Positions 28,518 through 38,988 of a stretch of DNA of 64,000 nt are shown here, one piece after another. Made by a program: the position numbers and the translations under genes. A model generated the notes under the pieces. That model had not been told where the DNA came from and did no database searches. It worked only from the letters and a program-made list of their open reading frames with translations. Source of the stretch: CAVPCZ01 sp963702445 (GTDB lineage: Bacteria > Bacteroidota > Ignavibacteria > UBA10030 > UBA6906); contig CAVPCZ010000016.1 in NCBI GenBank assembly GCA_963702445.1, positions 310,001-374,000 on the forward strand. Reading direction: 5' to 3'. Each line of letters opens with the position of its first letter. Position 1 is the first letter of the stretch.

Positions 28518-31373
28518 TCAATTCAATAGTATCCTGTACGTATCAATGGAGTTTTTCCCAATGCCGAGCCTGATTTCTTTTCCGCTTTTACCTGTATCCG
28601 AGATATCTTCCTCAATGATATTGGTCTTCATAAGCTTTTTCGCCGGAATCCAAAGTGACAGCTCGATGTTCTTCTCCACTCCGTCCAGATTCACAATTCT
28701 CATGATGAAACTGTTACTCTTTTCATCCTTTTTGAATGCAGTGATACGTACCAGCGGGTCGGAGACTTTCAGGAAACTTCCTGCTTCCGGCAGATTCCCT
28801 CTTTGTTGCTTCTCTTTGAAAACTGATAACAGAGGATGATTACCCTCAACGCCAAACTGATAGCCGTGCCTCCATCCCGGTTTATGCGAAGAGAATCTGA
28901 ACCGGAAGCTGTGACTCCCCTTCTGATGATACCAGTTCCCCAGACCGTGAACGCTTTTGTGGGAAGAGAGCATAATGCCCTGAAGTACCGGATAGTCAAC
29001 GGATTCCCTTCCGGGATCAATCCAGTCGGCGACTGCAAGATCGGTAGAGAGGGTGAATCCGAAATCAGTACTGCTGGCAGAGATGAAATTCTCAATCTCC
29101 CTTGGATGTATTTCGCGGGGCATCTGTCTGTAGGTGCCCTCCCAGCTCCATCCACGCGGCGACATGTTCAGCTCATCTTCATTCACATTGACTATACCCA
29201 TGGGCACATCGTATGTCACCTGAGCCTCCTTCATGGCCAGCGGGAATACCGCCCGTATCTGGCGGTTATGCACACCGGGCCAGTCGGGAATGTCATACTC
29301 AACATCAATTCTCTTTTGATGATGATAAATGATGACCCTCTGAATCACAGTGAAATCACTCATGGCTGCGGATGCCTCATACACAGATGAAATCTCCGTA
29401 GCTGATCTGAGCTTCCATTGTTGCTGTTTCATCGAGAGCGATTCATAGCCCTTATAGTTCACAGGCGTGATCCTGACAAACTCCCCGGCTCCATTGCCGT
29501 TATACCCGAAATGCAGAACATCACCGCCGGCATACTTGGTGGTATTCAGGAGATGTGTGTTCAATTCCTTGTCATGGAGTTCCGTTATTCCTCCCCTTCC
29601 CAATCTGACCTTGTAGAACCGGTTTTCACAGAAGTTGGTACCGTTGGTGACAGTCCGTTCAGTGCGTTTTCCGCCGCCTGATTTCACATACCAGGTTCTG
29701 TATCCCAGGGACGGAACACTCTCCGCCGTGAATGTCAGTGCCGATCCATCCCTTTCAATACATGATGGTACACTCCTACCCTGCTGGTCAGTAACAACCC
29801 ATGCTTCACCCTTCATTCCGCTCATGTCGATGGTAACCGGCCCCGACCTGGACCATGATAAGTCATTGAACACGATGATCGCACCGGGCGTTTTTATACC
29901 AATCCTTGCCGGGAGCCTGGCGAGTGCCTTCTCCAATATGCTCTTTCCTGTCCTGTTTCCCCTCTCCAGTGAGGCTCTGAAAATGCTGTCGGTGATCTCT
30001 CCATTCTTCCCGCCCCATCCATGATCGGGATAGATGGCATCATACCAGCCTTTATGAAGTTCAGCTGAGGGGTATGAGTGCATATCCGAGTATTCAATGC
30101 TGCTGACTGAACTGAACATCTCTGCAGCAGGTAATGTCACTGCAGCGGACTTCTTTGCCTTTATCGCCTGATAATGGGCGGGTCCGTGAATATACAGCCA
30201 GAGGTTGGGCCGTTCCCCGGAAATCGAATCAAACCTGGCATCAGGAACATCAATTTCGTGAAGGAACTCCTCAACGGTAGAGTGCCTGAGAACAGGTATA
30301 CGATTTCCCGATGAAGAGGCTATTTCATTCCATTCCTTTATGATCGGGGTATAATCCTTTGGACCTCCGGCATCCGTACTAATAATCACACCGTAATCCG
30401 GAGGCAGGTTTCGGGATCTGTAGTATTCATCCCAGTTTTTCAGAACCTTGTGAAGCTTCTGAAATGCCGTAATCACATCTCCCTCAAAGTACTGGTAAAT
30501 GAGCAAAGCCCAGCCGTAGTTTCCCGGACTGTAGGTCAGAACCTTGGAGCCATCGGGACTGTACCAGTTATAGAATCCCTCCTTCATACGACTGATCACG
30601 AGATACTTGATACCGGACTTCTCAAGTATCTGCGGCATGTGTGGCGTCCTTCCAGGTACATCGATATTATAGGCGGCAAGCGCATCCATACCGGGAAGGT
30701 TGTCCTTGATCCATTTTCTGCCCAGATAGGTCTGACGAACCAGCTGTTCGCCCGATTCCAGACCCTCATAGGGCTGGTTGAAAGTCGCACCCCAGGTGAA
30801 CTGGCCCTTCCTGCCGGCATCCATGATACGCTGTCTTTCAGAAGGTACCGCTTCAAGGACTTCCATAAGATTCAGGGTCTGCTCCATTTCAAACCTGAAA
30901 TCAGGATTCTTATCGATCTGATCCAGAGCGGGTAGTACGATATCATGTATCCGTTCTTCCCTGCAGGAATCGGGGGTATTCATCCATGCGATGTCCTGGT
31001 GAGACGAGCAGATGATATGAATTCTACCCTTCCCGAAATAACCCCAGTCGGCAGGAATAAGAGGCCTGAATATCTGCCTTGACACTATGCTATTCTCTGG
31101 TGAAGAGAACTTAAGTTCAGCTTCTTCGCCTGTGAGAGGCAGATAGACCTCAAGTTTTCCTCCATCCAGCCGGGAGGCAGGGATCTGTTTATCATTGAGA
31201 TATACCGAGTAATCAATACCGTTTGTCTCTATCCATGCCTTTGCAGCCTTCTTCCCTTCTGATGTGGTAATCTCATAAGGTTTGCAGTAGTTGATCTGAA
31301 GCTCTTCTTGTGCTGTCAGCCTGCAGGCAAGCACAAAGAGAATCATGATAAGAAGACGTTTCTTCTTCACCAT
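28518..31373 (-). CDS. GH38-like alpha-mannosidase, exported
   Basis: 951-residue secreted glycosidase; a signal peptide ends near RLTAQ. The GH38-type N-terminal domain has the zinc pair in SSHQDIAW (H-x-D), and the nucleophile-bearing YNIDVPGRTPHMPQIL aligns with the DPFGHS region of classical members, where FGHS is replaced by VPGRT. A helical bundle and C-terminal beta-sandwich domains follow. The sequence is AT-richer than the surrounding genes and has no frameshift. It is 10 bases upstream of a GH120-like gene's stop. Substrate is uncertain because of the altered loop. Confidence 0.75.
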   Translation of the reverse strand: MVKKKRLLIMILFVLACRLTAQEELQINYCKPYEITTSEGKKAAKAWIETNGIDYSVYLNDKQIPASRLDGGKLEVYLPLTGEEAELKFSSPENSIVSRQIFRPLIPADWGYFGKGRIHIICSSHQDIAWMNTPDSCREERIHDIVLPALDQIDKNPDFRFEMEQTLNLMEVLEAVPSERQRIMDAGRKGQFTWGATFNQPYEGLESGEQLVRQTYLGRKWIKDNLPGMDALAAYNIDVPGRTPHMPQILEKSGIKYLVISRMKEGFYNWYSPDGSKVLTYSPGNYGWALLIYQYFEGDVITAFQKLHKVLKNWDEYYRSRNLPPDYGVIISTDAGGPKDYTPIIKEWNEIASSSGNRIPVLRHSTVEEFLHEIDVPDARFDSISGERPNLWLYIHGPAHYQAIKAKKSAAVTLPAAEMFSSVSSIEYSDMHSYPSAELHKGWYDAIYPDHGWGGKNGEITDSIFRASLERGNRTGKSILEKALARLPARIGIKTPGAIIVFNDLSWSRSGPVTIDMSGMKGEAWVVTDQQGRSVPSCIERDGSALTFTAESVPSLGYRTWYVKSGGGKRTERTVTNGTNFCENRFYKVRLGRGGITELHDKELNTHLLNTTKYAGGDVLHFGYNGNGAGEFVRITPVNYKGYESLSMKQQQWKLRSATEISSVYEASAAMSDFTVIQRVIIYHHQKRIDVEYDIPDWPGVHNRQIRAVFPLAMKEAQVTYDVPMGIVNVNEDELNMSPRGWSWEGTYRQMPREIHPREIENFISASSTDFGFTLSTDLAVADWIDPGRESVDYPVLQGIMLSSHKSVHGLGNWYHQKGSHSFRFRFSSHKPGWRHGYQFGVEGNHPLLSVFKEKQQRGNLPEAGSFLKVSDPLVRITAFKKDEKSNSFIMRIVNLDGVEKNIELSLWIPAKKLMKTNIIEEDISDTGKSGKEIRLGIGKNSIDTYRILLN

Positions 31374-31447
31374 CTGCTCCTCGTTCACGATCAGCCCGAG
31401 CCCGGGAAGTTAAAAGAATAATCTTTGTCCCATAACACGTATTGTGG

Positions 31448-33364
31448 TTACCAGACTCTTATCCTTACAATTCCTGTTCTTTCAATTTCAAAAGGGCCGG
31501 GAGAGGGATTTGCCGTATTCCGGTTTTTCCCCGAATAATCTTTGTCGATTTTGATATGTGTGCCGTCGGGATTTTCGAATGGCAGCCCGGGAACAACCAC
31601 ATTACCAAGGCTTTCTGTTGTTGTTAAACCCCGCTTTGCCTGACTGAGCCAGTTGCTATCGAGGTGTATTTCGAGAAGAGCATTCATGTTTTCCTTGATG
31701 AGCTTTGCCCCGGCATCGAAATCTGAGCTCTCAATCATATTTCGTTCTTCGGCATCAACCGCTTTCAGTTTCGCGAACTCCTTTTTGCCCGCATCGTTGA
31801 ATTCGCCAAAACGCTGCTGCATTTTTCCGGCTATTGCCCGCACAGTGCCTTTGGTGTAGACATTTCCATCAAAGAGGACCGGCAGGAATGCCTTTCCATA
31901 CTCGCTTGCATTGGCATTGTTGACAAAAAGGTTGTTGATGAACTGAATGTCGCCCCCTTCGTTTCCTGCCAGCTTTTCAACAAAGGTGGAATGGGGTTTT
32001 AGGTACGGGGTCAACCTTGAATCATAGACAATGACATCGAACTTTCCGGTAAAAAGGTTATGTACAAATGCCGCACCTTTTGTGTCCATCAGCAGGTTGC
32101 TTTTCGAAAGCAGGATGTTGTTGGAAAGCAACGTCGGCCCGTGGTTCATTTCAAGAAATATATCCAGGTCGTTTTCGTGCAGAAGGTTGCATGAAACGTG
32201 AACCCCCTGCGCCATCCAGTCGAGCCAGATGGCAAGGCATGTATTGCTAATCCGGTTGTTTCTGATGATAACGTCGACAGCGCCATGAAACTTGATCCCG
32301 GCCATTTCGAATCCGGTAAAGATTCTACGGACATGAATGTCGTGAATCCTATTCCCCTCGACCGTGCTGAAGGCGCAGCCCATGCTGCCCACAATTCCGG
32401 CCTGTTCGCAAAAGGCAATGGTATTGTTTCGCACAATGTGGCTTCCAATGGTTGATCTATTCCATCCAAAAGCCAGGGCGCGGTTGATGGTTCCAACATA
32501 TCCTTCGGCCGCTTCGGCGCTGGTATTGTCGAATTGGTCGCCATATTTTCCGAGCGAAATACCCACACATTTTGAATATTGAACCGTGTTGTTTTCAATC
32601 ACCCATCCTCTGCTCCAGTGGGTTCCGATGAGTCCCATCTGTTCGGCCGTTGGAGGTGCCCAGTTGGTTGCCGCATGCTGGAGACTGAAACCACGAATGG
32701 TGATGTAATTGATGAAAGGCCTGTCGGGGTAGAAAACGGTTTGCCTGACATTAATTTCAACCGTTTCGGTATTGGGGTTTTTTCCTTTAAACTGCGCCCA
32801 AATGGTTGTTTCATTCGAATCCACTTCGGCCCACCAAAGCGGGTTCTTTTCGTCTGCTGTTCCTGAAACGAGTTCTTTTTCCGCGGCTTCCATCAGCCAG
32901 TGGCCATTGAGGTACACTGCGCCGGTGTGGTGTTTCCGGTTCTTAGGATTAAACCAGTCGCCGCGAATGAGGTCGCTGTACGGATTGAATTCTCCGAAGA
33001 ACTGGTTTGGTATTCTCACCTGCCAGGTGTCATTTTCAATCTTCTTCCATCCTGTAATTACTTCCGAGCCCTTTATTGCCACCTTTTCGCCTTTGGCAGC
33101 CTGGTAAACAATGGGTCGTGATTCCGAATCCCCTCCCCGCGGTGGAGTTATCGCTTCGCGGTAGGTCCCTTCGCTCACCGTAATGACGTCGCCGGGCATT
33201 GCCAGATTGGCTGCTGCCTGAATGGTCAGCAGTGGTGTGTTGGCTGAGCCGTCGTTCTTGTCGTTGCCGGCTTTTGAAACATGGATTTCTTTTGCGGAAG
33301 CAAAACCGGCTATAATCACTGATGCAGTAATCAATAGTCTTCCGTTCTTTCTGAATATACTCAT
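31448..33364 (-). CDS. GH120-like beta-xylosidase (right-handed beta-helix), exported
   Basis: 638-residue exported protein with a parallel beta-helix interrupted near residues 85-200 by a beta-sandwich insert (WKKIENDTWQVRIPNQFFGEFNPY, then HTGAVYLNGHW). This and the closing GPFEIERTGIVRIRVW correspond closely to my memory of GH120 XylC of Thermoanaerobacterium. Its catalytic Asp and Glu appear conserved in LAIWLDWMAQG and IFLEMNHGP. The predicted action is release of xylose from xylo-oligosaccharides. I start at ATG 33364, just before the signal peptide (RLLITASVIIAGFASA). It is AT-rich and intact. Confidence 0.8.
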   Translation of the reverse strand: MSIFRKNGRLLITASVIIAGFASAKEIHVSKAGNDKNDGSANTPLLTIQAAANLAMPGDVITVSEGTYREAITPPRGGDSESRPIVYQAAKGEKVAIKGSEVITGWKKIENDTWQVRIPNQFFGEFNPYSDLIRGDWFNPKNRKHHTGAVYLNGHWLMEAAEKELVSGTADEKNPLWWAEVDSNETTIWAQFKGKNPNTETVEINVRQTVFYPDRPFINYITIRGFSLQHAATNWAPPTAEQMGLIGTHWSRGWVIENNTVQYSKCVGISLGKYGDQFDNTSAEAAEGYVGTINRALAFGWNRSTIGSHIVRNNTIAFCEQAGIVGSMGCAFSTVEGNRIHDIHVRRIFTGFEMAGIKFHGAVDVIIRNNRISNTCLAIWLDWMAQGVHVSCNLLHENDLDIFLEMNHGPTLLSNNILLSKSNLLMDTKGAAFVHNLFTGKFDVIVYDSRLTPYLKPHSTFVEKLAGNEGGDIQFINNLFVNNANASEYGKAFLPVLFDGNVYTKGTVRAIAGKMQQRFGEFNDAGKKEFAKLKAVDAEERNMIESSDFDAGAKLIKENMNALLEIHLDSNWLSQAKRGLTTTESLGNVVVPGLPFENPDGTHIKIDKDYSGKNRNTANPSPGPFEIERTGIVRIRVW

Positions 33365-33543
33365 ACCAGTACTCGTAGTATTATATAGGGGGTATGTGAA
33401 CAATCACTGTGCTTCCAGATTCGGCATAATGAAATCAATTTCAACAACACTCACAAGCGGGTCAGCTGCCCTGCCCGGCACAACGAGGAACAACTGCGAC
33501 CGGAAGATCTGGAAGAAGGGACGGAGCAGGAACCCGGACCCGC

Positions 33544-33574
33544 TTGAGGTTGGAACGGTTTTTCGCTACGTTCT
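33544..33574 (+). promoter_or_regulatory. Candidate promoter for HEAT-cyclophilin gene
   Basis: TTG (33544-33546), 20-base spacer, TACGTTCT (33567-33574), a weaker match to TAnnTTTG; the start codon is 32 bases downstream. Confidence 0.35.
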
Positions 33575-33606
33575 TATGAACCATTTTCCTATCGGAACCT
33601 CCGCCC

Positions 33607-35691
33607 ATGAAAGCCGGCCTCTTGCTTTGTTTCGTCGTTGTCCCCCTCGTTTCCCTGCACGCCCAGCGCACGGAAGAAGAACGCGCGAGGATACGGCGCG
33701 ACAAAATCGAGACGATTCTGCGCATCCAGGACCGGCGGTCCGTGCATGACGGCCGGCTGATTGCGGCAACCGGCGACGCGGACCCTGTTGTGCGGGAACG
33801 CGCCTTTCTCGCGTATGGCAGTATTCAGGATACCAGCGCACTCGGGCTGATCACCGAGGCATTGCGGGATCCCGTGCCGGCCGTGCAGGAGATGGCGGCA
33901 TTCGCGATCGGACAGACGGGCACACGGCTGTCACCCGGGGGACGCCGGCGGCTGGACGATGACCTGATCTGGAAGCGGCTTGCCGGTACGCTCGCAGCCG
34001 ACCGGTTGATTGAAGAGATAGGGAAATTCGGCACCGACGAGGGTTTGAACGATCTCCTCGTCCGGGTGGGTGACGCGTATCCGCAGCAATTCACGCAGGG
34101 CATGCTTATGTGCATTGCGCGCTACGCGATCCGCGGCCCGGTTTCCCCTGCTGCGGTGCGTTATGTCCTGCGCTTCGTGAAGTCCGCAGAAACGGCTCCC
34201 TGGGAAGCGGTGTATGCCCTGCAGCGTATCGGCGATCACCCCGATGTCCGCGCAGAACTTGAACACCTTGTCCCGCTCCGGCTGCACGCCGATCCTCTCG
34301 TGCGCATGAATCTCGCGGCTCTTCTCGGCAAAGTGCGCGAGCCCCGCATCACGCAGGACCCTCTCAGCCGTCTGGCCGAGTTCGACCGCGACTGGCGGGT
34401 TCGGGTGAACGCGCTCAAAGCGCTCGCACTGCATCCGCTGCGCACGGTACCGCAGGTCCTTCCCGTATTCCGGAGGGCGTTCTACTCACGGGATCTCCAT
34501 GTCGCCCTCACGGCCATCGGCTCGCTGCGCACGTCAGACATCCTCGCCTCCGATTCCGCGGGGGTCGCCGGTGACGTCTTCGAGCATCTCCGCATTCTCA
34601 CCGCAAACAGGAGCAACAACTTCCCCTGGCAGGTCCAGGCGGAGGCGGCCCAGACGCTCGCCGCGCTCCTGGGCCCGGGGGCGCTCCCCGCCGTCCTTCC
34701 CACACGGTGGCCGCAGCCGATGCTCCAGGCCGACCTTCTGCGTGCGGTGGGGGCGACAGGAACCCCCGATGCCCTTCCGGTATTACAGGAAGGCGCGCGG
34801 GCGAACTCTCCCGTTACCGTGTGTGGCGCTCTGGCGGGGTTGCACTCGCTGGCAACACGGTTGCGGCATGATTCCACGATTGTTGCGGCGGTTCGGGAGG
34901 CCCTGATCCTCGCCCTCCGCTCCGAGGATATCGCCGTCACCGGCACCGCGGCTTCGACGCTTGCCGATTCCCTGTATTCCCATCCTGCCGTCGGCTCGGG
35001 GTTGCTGGAAGCATTGAAGCGTCAGCGTATTCCCGATGATATCGAAGCGCTCCAGGAAATCATCACGGCTCTGGGGACTCTCCGGGAGACACGCGCGGTG
35101 CTTCCGCTGATGGAGCAGATGAAACAACGCGACCGTTCCGTTGCGTCCGCCGCCGCCCGCGCGCTCACGACAATCACCGGCACCGATTACACATCCCGCC
35201 TCCCATCAGAGAACGAACCCCTGTACACCGATTTCGACTTTGCCTATCTCCAATCCCTGCCGGATACCGTCGCCCTCACTCTCGAGACGGCGCGCGGGGA
35301 GATACAGGTTCAACTGTTCAAGAACGTTGCGCCGTTCACCGTGATGAGCTTCCTCAAGCTGACCTCGCAGCGCGGATATTTCCGCGGGCTTACGTTCCAC
35401 CGCGTGGTCCCGAACTTTGTCGTCCAGGGCGGGTGCCCGCGCGGGGACGGATGGGGAGGTCCCGGGTTCACGCTACGGTCGGAGTTCTCCCCTCTCCGCT
35501 ACGGGACAGGGACGATCGGCGTTGCCAGCGCGGGAAAGGACACCGAAGGATCCCAGTTCTTTCTCACCCATTCCCCGCAGCCGCATCTCGACGGACGCTA
35601 CACGATCATCGGGAAGGCGGTGAGCGGCATGGATGTGGTCGACCGCATCGAGCGGGACGACCGGATTTTTGATTTCTCCATACAACCCTGA
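33607..35691 (+). CDS. HEAT-repeat protein fused to cyclophilin-type peptidyl-prolyl isomerase
   Basis: 694-residue exported protein (signal peptide ending SLHAQ). Residues about 30-520 are alpha-helical HEAT-like repeats (for example LGLITEALRDPVPAVQEMAAFAIGQTG). Residues about 545-690 are a cyclophilin domain with the active-site FHRVVPNFVVQGG (catalytic Arg), GSQFFLTHSPQPHLDGRYTIIG and the closing VVDRIERDD. It should catalyse proline isomerisation in the periplasm, with the repeats as a docking scaffold for client proteins. The fusion occurs in several Bacteroidota/Chlorobiota relatives as far as I recall. Confidence 0.88.
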   Translation: MKAGLLLCFVVVPLVSLHAQRTEEERARIRRDKIETILRIQDRRSVHDGRLIAATGDADPVVRERAFLAYGSIQDTSALGLITEALRDPVPAVQEMAAFAIGQTGTRLSPGGRRRLDDDLIWKRLAGTLAADRLIEEIGKFGTDEGLNDLLVRVGDAYPQQFTQGMLMCIARYAIRGPVSPAAVRYVLRFVKSAETAPWEAVYALQRIGDHPDVRAELEHLVPLRLHADPLVRMNLAALLGKVREPRITQDPLSRLAEFDRDWRVRVNALKALALHPLRTVPQVLPVFRRAFYSRDLHVALTAIGSLRTSDILASDSAGVAGDVFEHLRILTANRSNNFPWQVQAEAAQTLAALLGPGALPAVLPTRWPQPMLQADLLRAVGATGTPDALPVLQEGARANSPVTVCGALAGLHSLATRLRHDSTIVAAVREALILALRSEDIAVTGTAASTLADSLYSHPAVGSGLLEALKRQRIPDDIEALQEIITALGTLRETRAVLPLMEQMKQRDRSVASAAARALTTITGTDYTSRLPSENEPLYTDFDFAYLQSLPDTVALTLETARGEIQVQLFKNVAPFTVMSFLKLTSQRGYFRGLTFHRVVPNFVVQGGCPRGDGWGGPGFTLRSEFSPLRYGTGTIGVASAGKDTEGSQFFLTHSPQPHLDGRYTIIGKAVSGMDVVDRIERDDRIFDFSIQP

Positions 35692-35718
35692 ACCTGTGCC
35701 ACACCCCCCATCCCCTTC

Positions 35719-38153
35719 ATGAGACCTTCCATGCGCACGTTTTCATTTCATACCATTCTCCTCACGCTTCTGCTCTTCTCCGCCTGCTCCGGCCATCGCG
35801 ACATCATGCTTCCCGGACGCCTGGATGACGGCCGCGTCAGGCTGCCCAGCGGCTGGTACCTCTCGCCCGCCGGTTCCTCCATCGATGTGGGAGAACTGCC
35901 ATTGAACATGGATGTGAGCCCCGACGGGCGGTGGCTGATCGTGACCAACAACGGAACCCGGAAACAGAGCGTCTCGGTCATTTCGCTTCCCGAGTGGAGG
36001 GTGGTCCAGACGATTCCCGTGGCAAAGGCCTGGCTCGGCATCCGGTTTTTTGATCAGGGGCGCCGCTTCGTGGTTTCCGGAGGAAATGACAACATGGCGA
36101 GGATCTTCTCCTTCGCCGACGGGCTGGCGGCGCAAACGGACTCCATCATGTTCGGTGCGTTGTACCCGGTGGAAAAGATCTGGCTGGCAGGTTGCGATCT
36201 GGACGAATCGTCGGGCCTTCTCTATGCGGTCGGGAAGGAGAACCGCACGCTGTACAGTGCGGACCTGAAGCAACGTGCCCCTCACCGGAGTCTCGTTCTC
36301 CCGGCGATACCCTACAGCGTGCTGGTCTCCAGGACGTCTCCGTATCTCTACGTTTCGCTCTGGGGCGGCTCCGCTGTCGCGCTCGTCAACGGCCGCACGA
36401 TGAGCGTGGAGGCGTTGATCCCGGTGGGAGATCACCCGACGGACATGGTCGAGAGTCCGGACGGCGGGCGGTTGTTTGTGGCCAATGCCAATGAGAATAC
36501 CGTCTCCGTGATCGACTGTGACGCGCGAAAAGTCGTCGAGACGCTCTGCAGTGCTCTCAGTCCGCGGGCGCCTGCGGGCAGCACACCCAATGCGCTGGCG
36601 CTCACCGCCGACGGTACGCGCCTGTACGTCGCCAACGCCGACAACAACTACGTCGCGGTCATGGATGTGAGCCGTCCCGGCCGGTCCCGGTCGCTTGGCT
36701 TCATTCCCGTGGGATGGTACCCCACGAGCCTCCGCATCATGGGATCCACGGGTGAACTTCTTGTGGCAAACGGAAAAGGCGCGGGGTCCCGCGCGAACCC
36801 TCTGGGGCCGGATCCCACGCGGCGCTCGCCGACGGAGGAGTACATCGGGGCCATGTTTACGGGAACCGTATCCCGCATCCCCGCGCCGGCCGACAGCGGA
36901 CTCGCGGTGTACAGCACGGCCGTGTACCGGAACAGCCGGTACACGGATCAGCGCCTTGATGCGCCGGGCCGGGACCCTCTCAACCCTGTTCCACCGGCCG
37001 CCGGTGGCTCATCGCCGATCAAGCATGTGTTCTACGTCATCAAGGAGAACCGGACATACGATCAGGTGTTCGGCGACATGCCTGAAGGAAACGGTGACGC
37101 GGCGCTCTGTCTTTTTCCGGAAGAGGTCACGCCGAATCACCACGCGCTGGCAAGGGAGTTCGTCCTGCTGGACAATTTCTATGCTGATGCGGAGGTGAGT
37201 GCCGACGGGCACAACTGGTCGATGGGCGCCTACGCAACGGACTACACGGAAAAGACATGGCCCACCTCGTATGGCGGACGCGGCGGCGAGTACGAATACG
37301 AGGGGGGCTTCCCCATTGTCTATCCCTCCGCGGGCTATCTCTGGGACAATTGCCGCCGGCATGGCATCAGCTTCCGGAGCTACGGTGAATTTGCGCAGAA
37401 CCCATCGCGGGCCGGCGATTCCGCCCGTGCAACCATCCCGTCGCTGGAGGGGCACGTGGCCCCGTTCTACCGGTGCTGGGACATGAACTACTCCGACGTG
37501 GACCGTGCGCGCGACTGGATGAAGGAGTTTGATGCCTTCGAAGCTTCGGCGAACTCCCCCGCTTTCAGATTATCAAGCTCCCGAACGATCATACCGAGGG
37601 GACCAGAAAAGGCAGTCTCACTCCGCGCGCATATGTCGCACAGAACGATCTGGCCCTGGGAATGGTTGTGGAACGGATCAGCAGGAGCAGGTTCTGGAAG
37701 GAGTCGGCGATTTTCGTGATCGAAGACGACGCGCAAAACGGCCCCGACCACGTCGATGCCCACCGGACCGTGGCGCTGGTGATCAGTCCGTATGTGAAGC
37801 GCCGTTCGGTCGACAGCGAGCTCTACTCCACCACGAGCATGGTGCGGACGATGGAGCTGATCCTCGGCCTGCCGCCGCTTTCCCAGTTTGACGCCGCCGC
37901 AACGCCGATGTACGCCTCTTTTGCCGCTGCACCCGACAGTGCGCCGTTCGTGTGCAGACCGTCCCGGGTGAGTCTTCTCGAGCGTAATCCCGGCAATGCA
38001 TACGGGCAGCAGCGGAGCGAAGAGATGGATTTTTCCCGGCAGGACGCCATCCCCGATGAGGAATTGAGCGAAATTGTCTGGCGTTCGGTGCGGGGGGCGG
38101 AATCCCCGATGCCTCCGCCCGTGCGCAGCGCATTCGTGAGGGTGGTGCGCTAG
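35719..38153 (+). CDS. Beta-propeller/phosphoesterase fusion lipoprotein (one apparent frameshift)
   Basis: About 811-residue protein with a lipobox-like FSACSG. A YncE/YVTN-type beta-propeller (about 40-400, with repeats such as LFVANANENTVSVID) precedes an alkaline-phosphatase-superfamily phosphoesterase domain (PF04185 type) starting VIKENRTYDQVFGD, with the metal-binding VIEDDAQNGPDHVDAHR near the end. The frame is broken near 37557 where one C of a C run seems missing; downstream coding resumes at 37662. A second ATG at 35731 is a possible start. The substrate is unknown. Confidence 0.83.
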
Positions 38154-38180
38154 CGCCAGGGCGTTTCACGATCATGCTAC

Positions 38181-38211
38181 TTGCAGGTTTGAGGGGGGTT
38201 TTTTATATTGA
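38181..38211 (+). promoter_or_regulatory. Bacteroidota-type promoter for NarL-type regulator
   Basis: TTG (38181-38183), 20-base spacer, TATATTGA (38204-38211). The spacer contains a G6T6 run. The start codon is 86 bases downstream. Confidence 0.5.
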
Positions 38212-38296
38212 ATAACTTGCGAGTTTCAGGAAGTCCCTGCCATTACGGTGCCGGGACACCTCGTGCTGCCGGGGTGACTCATCTGCTCTGTGAAGA

Positions 38297-38974
38297 ATGT
38301 CCGCAAAGCCGACCAAAATCCGCGTTCTGGTGATTGAAGACAACCGCCTTCTGCGTGAGGGTCTCACCGCCATGCTCAATGAGCAGCCGGATATCACGGT
38401 TGCGGCATCATCGGGAAATGGTGATGCGGTGGCAAAAGCGATGAGATTGAAACCCCATGCGGTGGTCCTCGACCTGGGGCTGCCGGGCCAGCGATGGCAG
38501 CGGGCAGTCGAATGGATAAAGGCGAACTCGCCGCAGACAAAGGTGATCGGGATGGACCTCCTGCCCGTGCAGACCGATCTCGTACAGTACGTCGAGGCGG
38601 GTGTCTCCGGGTTCATCCTCAAAGATGCCACATTCGATGACTTCCTCCGTACCATCCGGGTGGTGGCCAGAGGGGGGATGGTGCTCCCGCCGCCGTTGAC
38701 CGGATCGCTCTTTTCACAGATCGTGGACCGGGCCACGCGAAAATCAGGCGGGAATCCCTTCCGGTCGGTCAGGATGACCAACCGGGAGCGGGAGGTCGTT
38801 GAGCTTATCGCGGACGGTCTGAGCAACAAGGAAATCGCCCTCCGCCTGAACCTTGCCACCGATACGGTAAAGAGTCACGTCCACAACATCCTCGAGAAGC
38901 TGGCGCTGCACACCCGTCTGGAAATCGCCAGCTACGCACACGCAGACAGGAACCTGAAGGCCGGCTCCCCCTGA
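38297..38974 (+). CDS. NarL/FixJ-type response regulator
   Basis: 225-residue regulator. The receiver domain (about 8-125) has the acidic pair as ED in VIEDNRLL, the phospho-acceptor in VVLDLGLP and the Lys in FILKDAT, but the conserved Ser/Thr of strand 4 is replaced (KVIGMDLLP), so signalling may be atypical. A LuxR-type HTH (about 155-215: TNREREVVELIADGLSNKEIALRLNLATDTVKSHVHNIL) is normal. No histidine kinase gene is adjacent. The next gene is a truncated paralogue of the receiver end. Confidence 0.88.
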   Translation: MSAKPTKIRVLVIEDNRLLREGLTAMLNEQPDITVAASSGNGDAVAKAMRLKPHAVVLDLGLPGQRWQRAVEWIKANSPQTKVIGMDLLPVQTDLVQYVEAGVSGFILKDATFDDFLRTIRVVARGGMVLPPPLTGSLFSQIVDRATRKSGGNPFRSVRMTNREREVVELIADGLSNKEIALRLNLATDTVKSHVHNILEKLALHTRLEIASYAHADRNLKAGSP

Positions 38975-38988
38975 GGGCCTTCCTTTTT
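38956..38988 (+). terminator. Rho-independent terminator overlapping the regulator's stop codon
   Basis: Stem GAAGGCC (38956-38962) pairing with GGCCTTC (38976-38982), followed by CTTTTT. The 13-base loop contains the TGA stop (38972-38974), so the hairpin lies across the end of the coding region. Confidence 0.6.

Noticed and set aside
28518..33403. AT-richer island as a prophage or transposon
   Set aside because: No integrase, transposase, direct repeats or tRNA flank were found at either edge.
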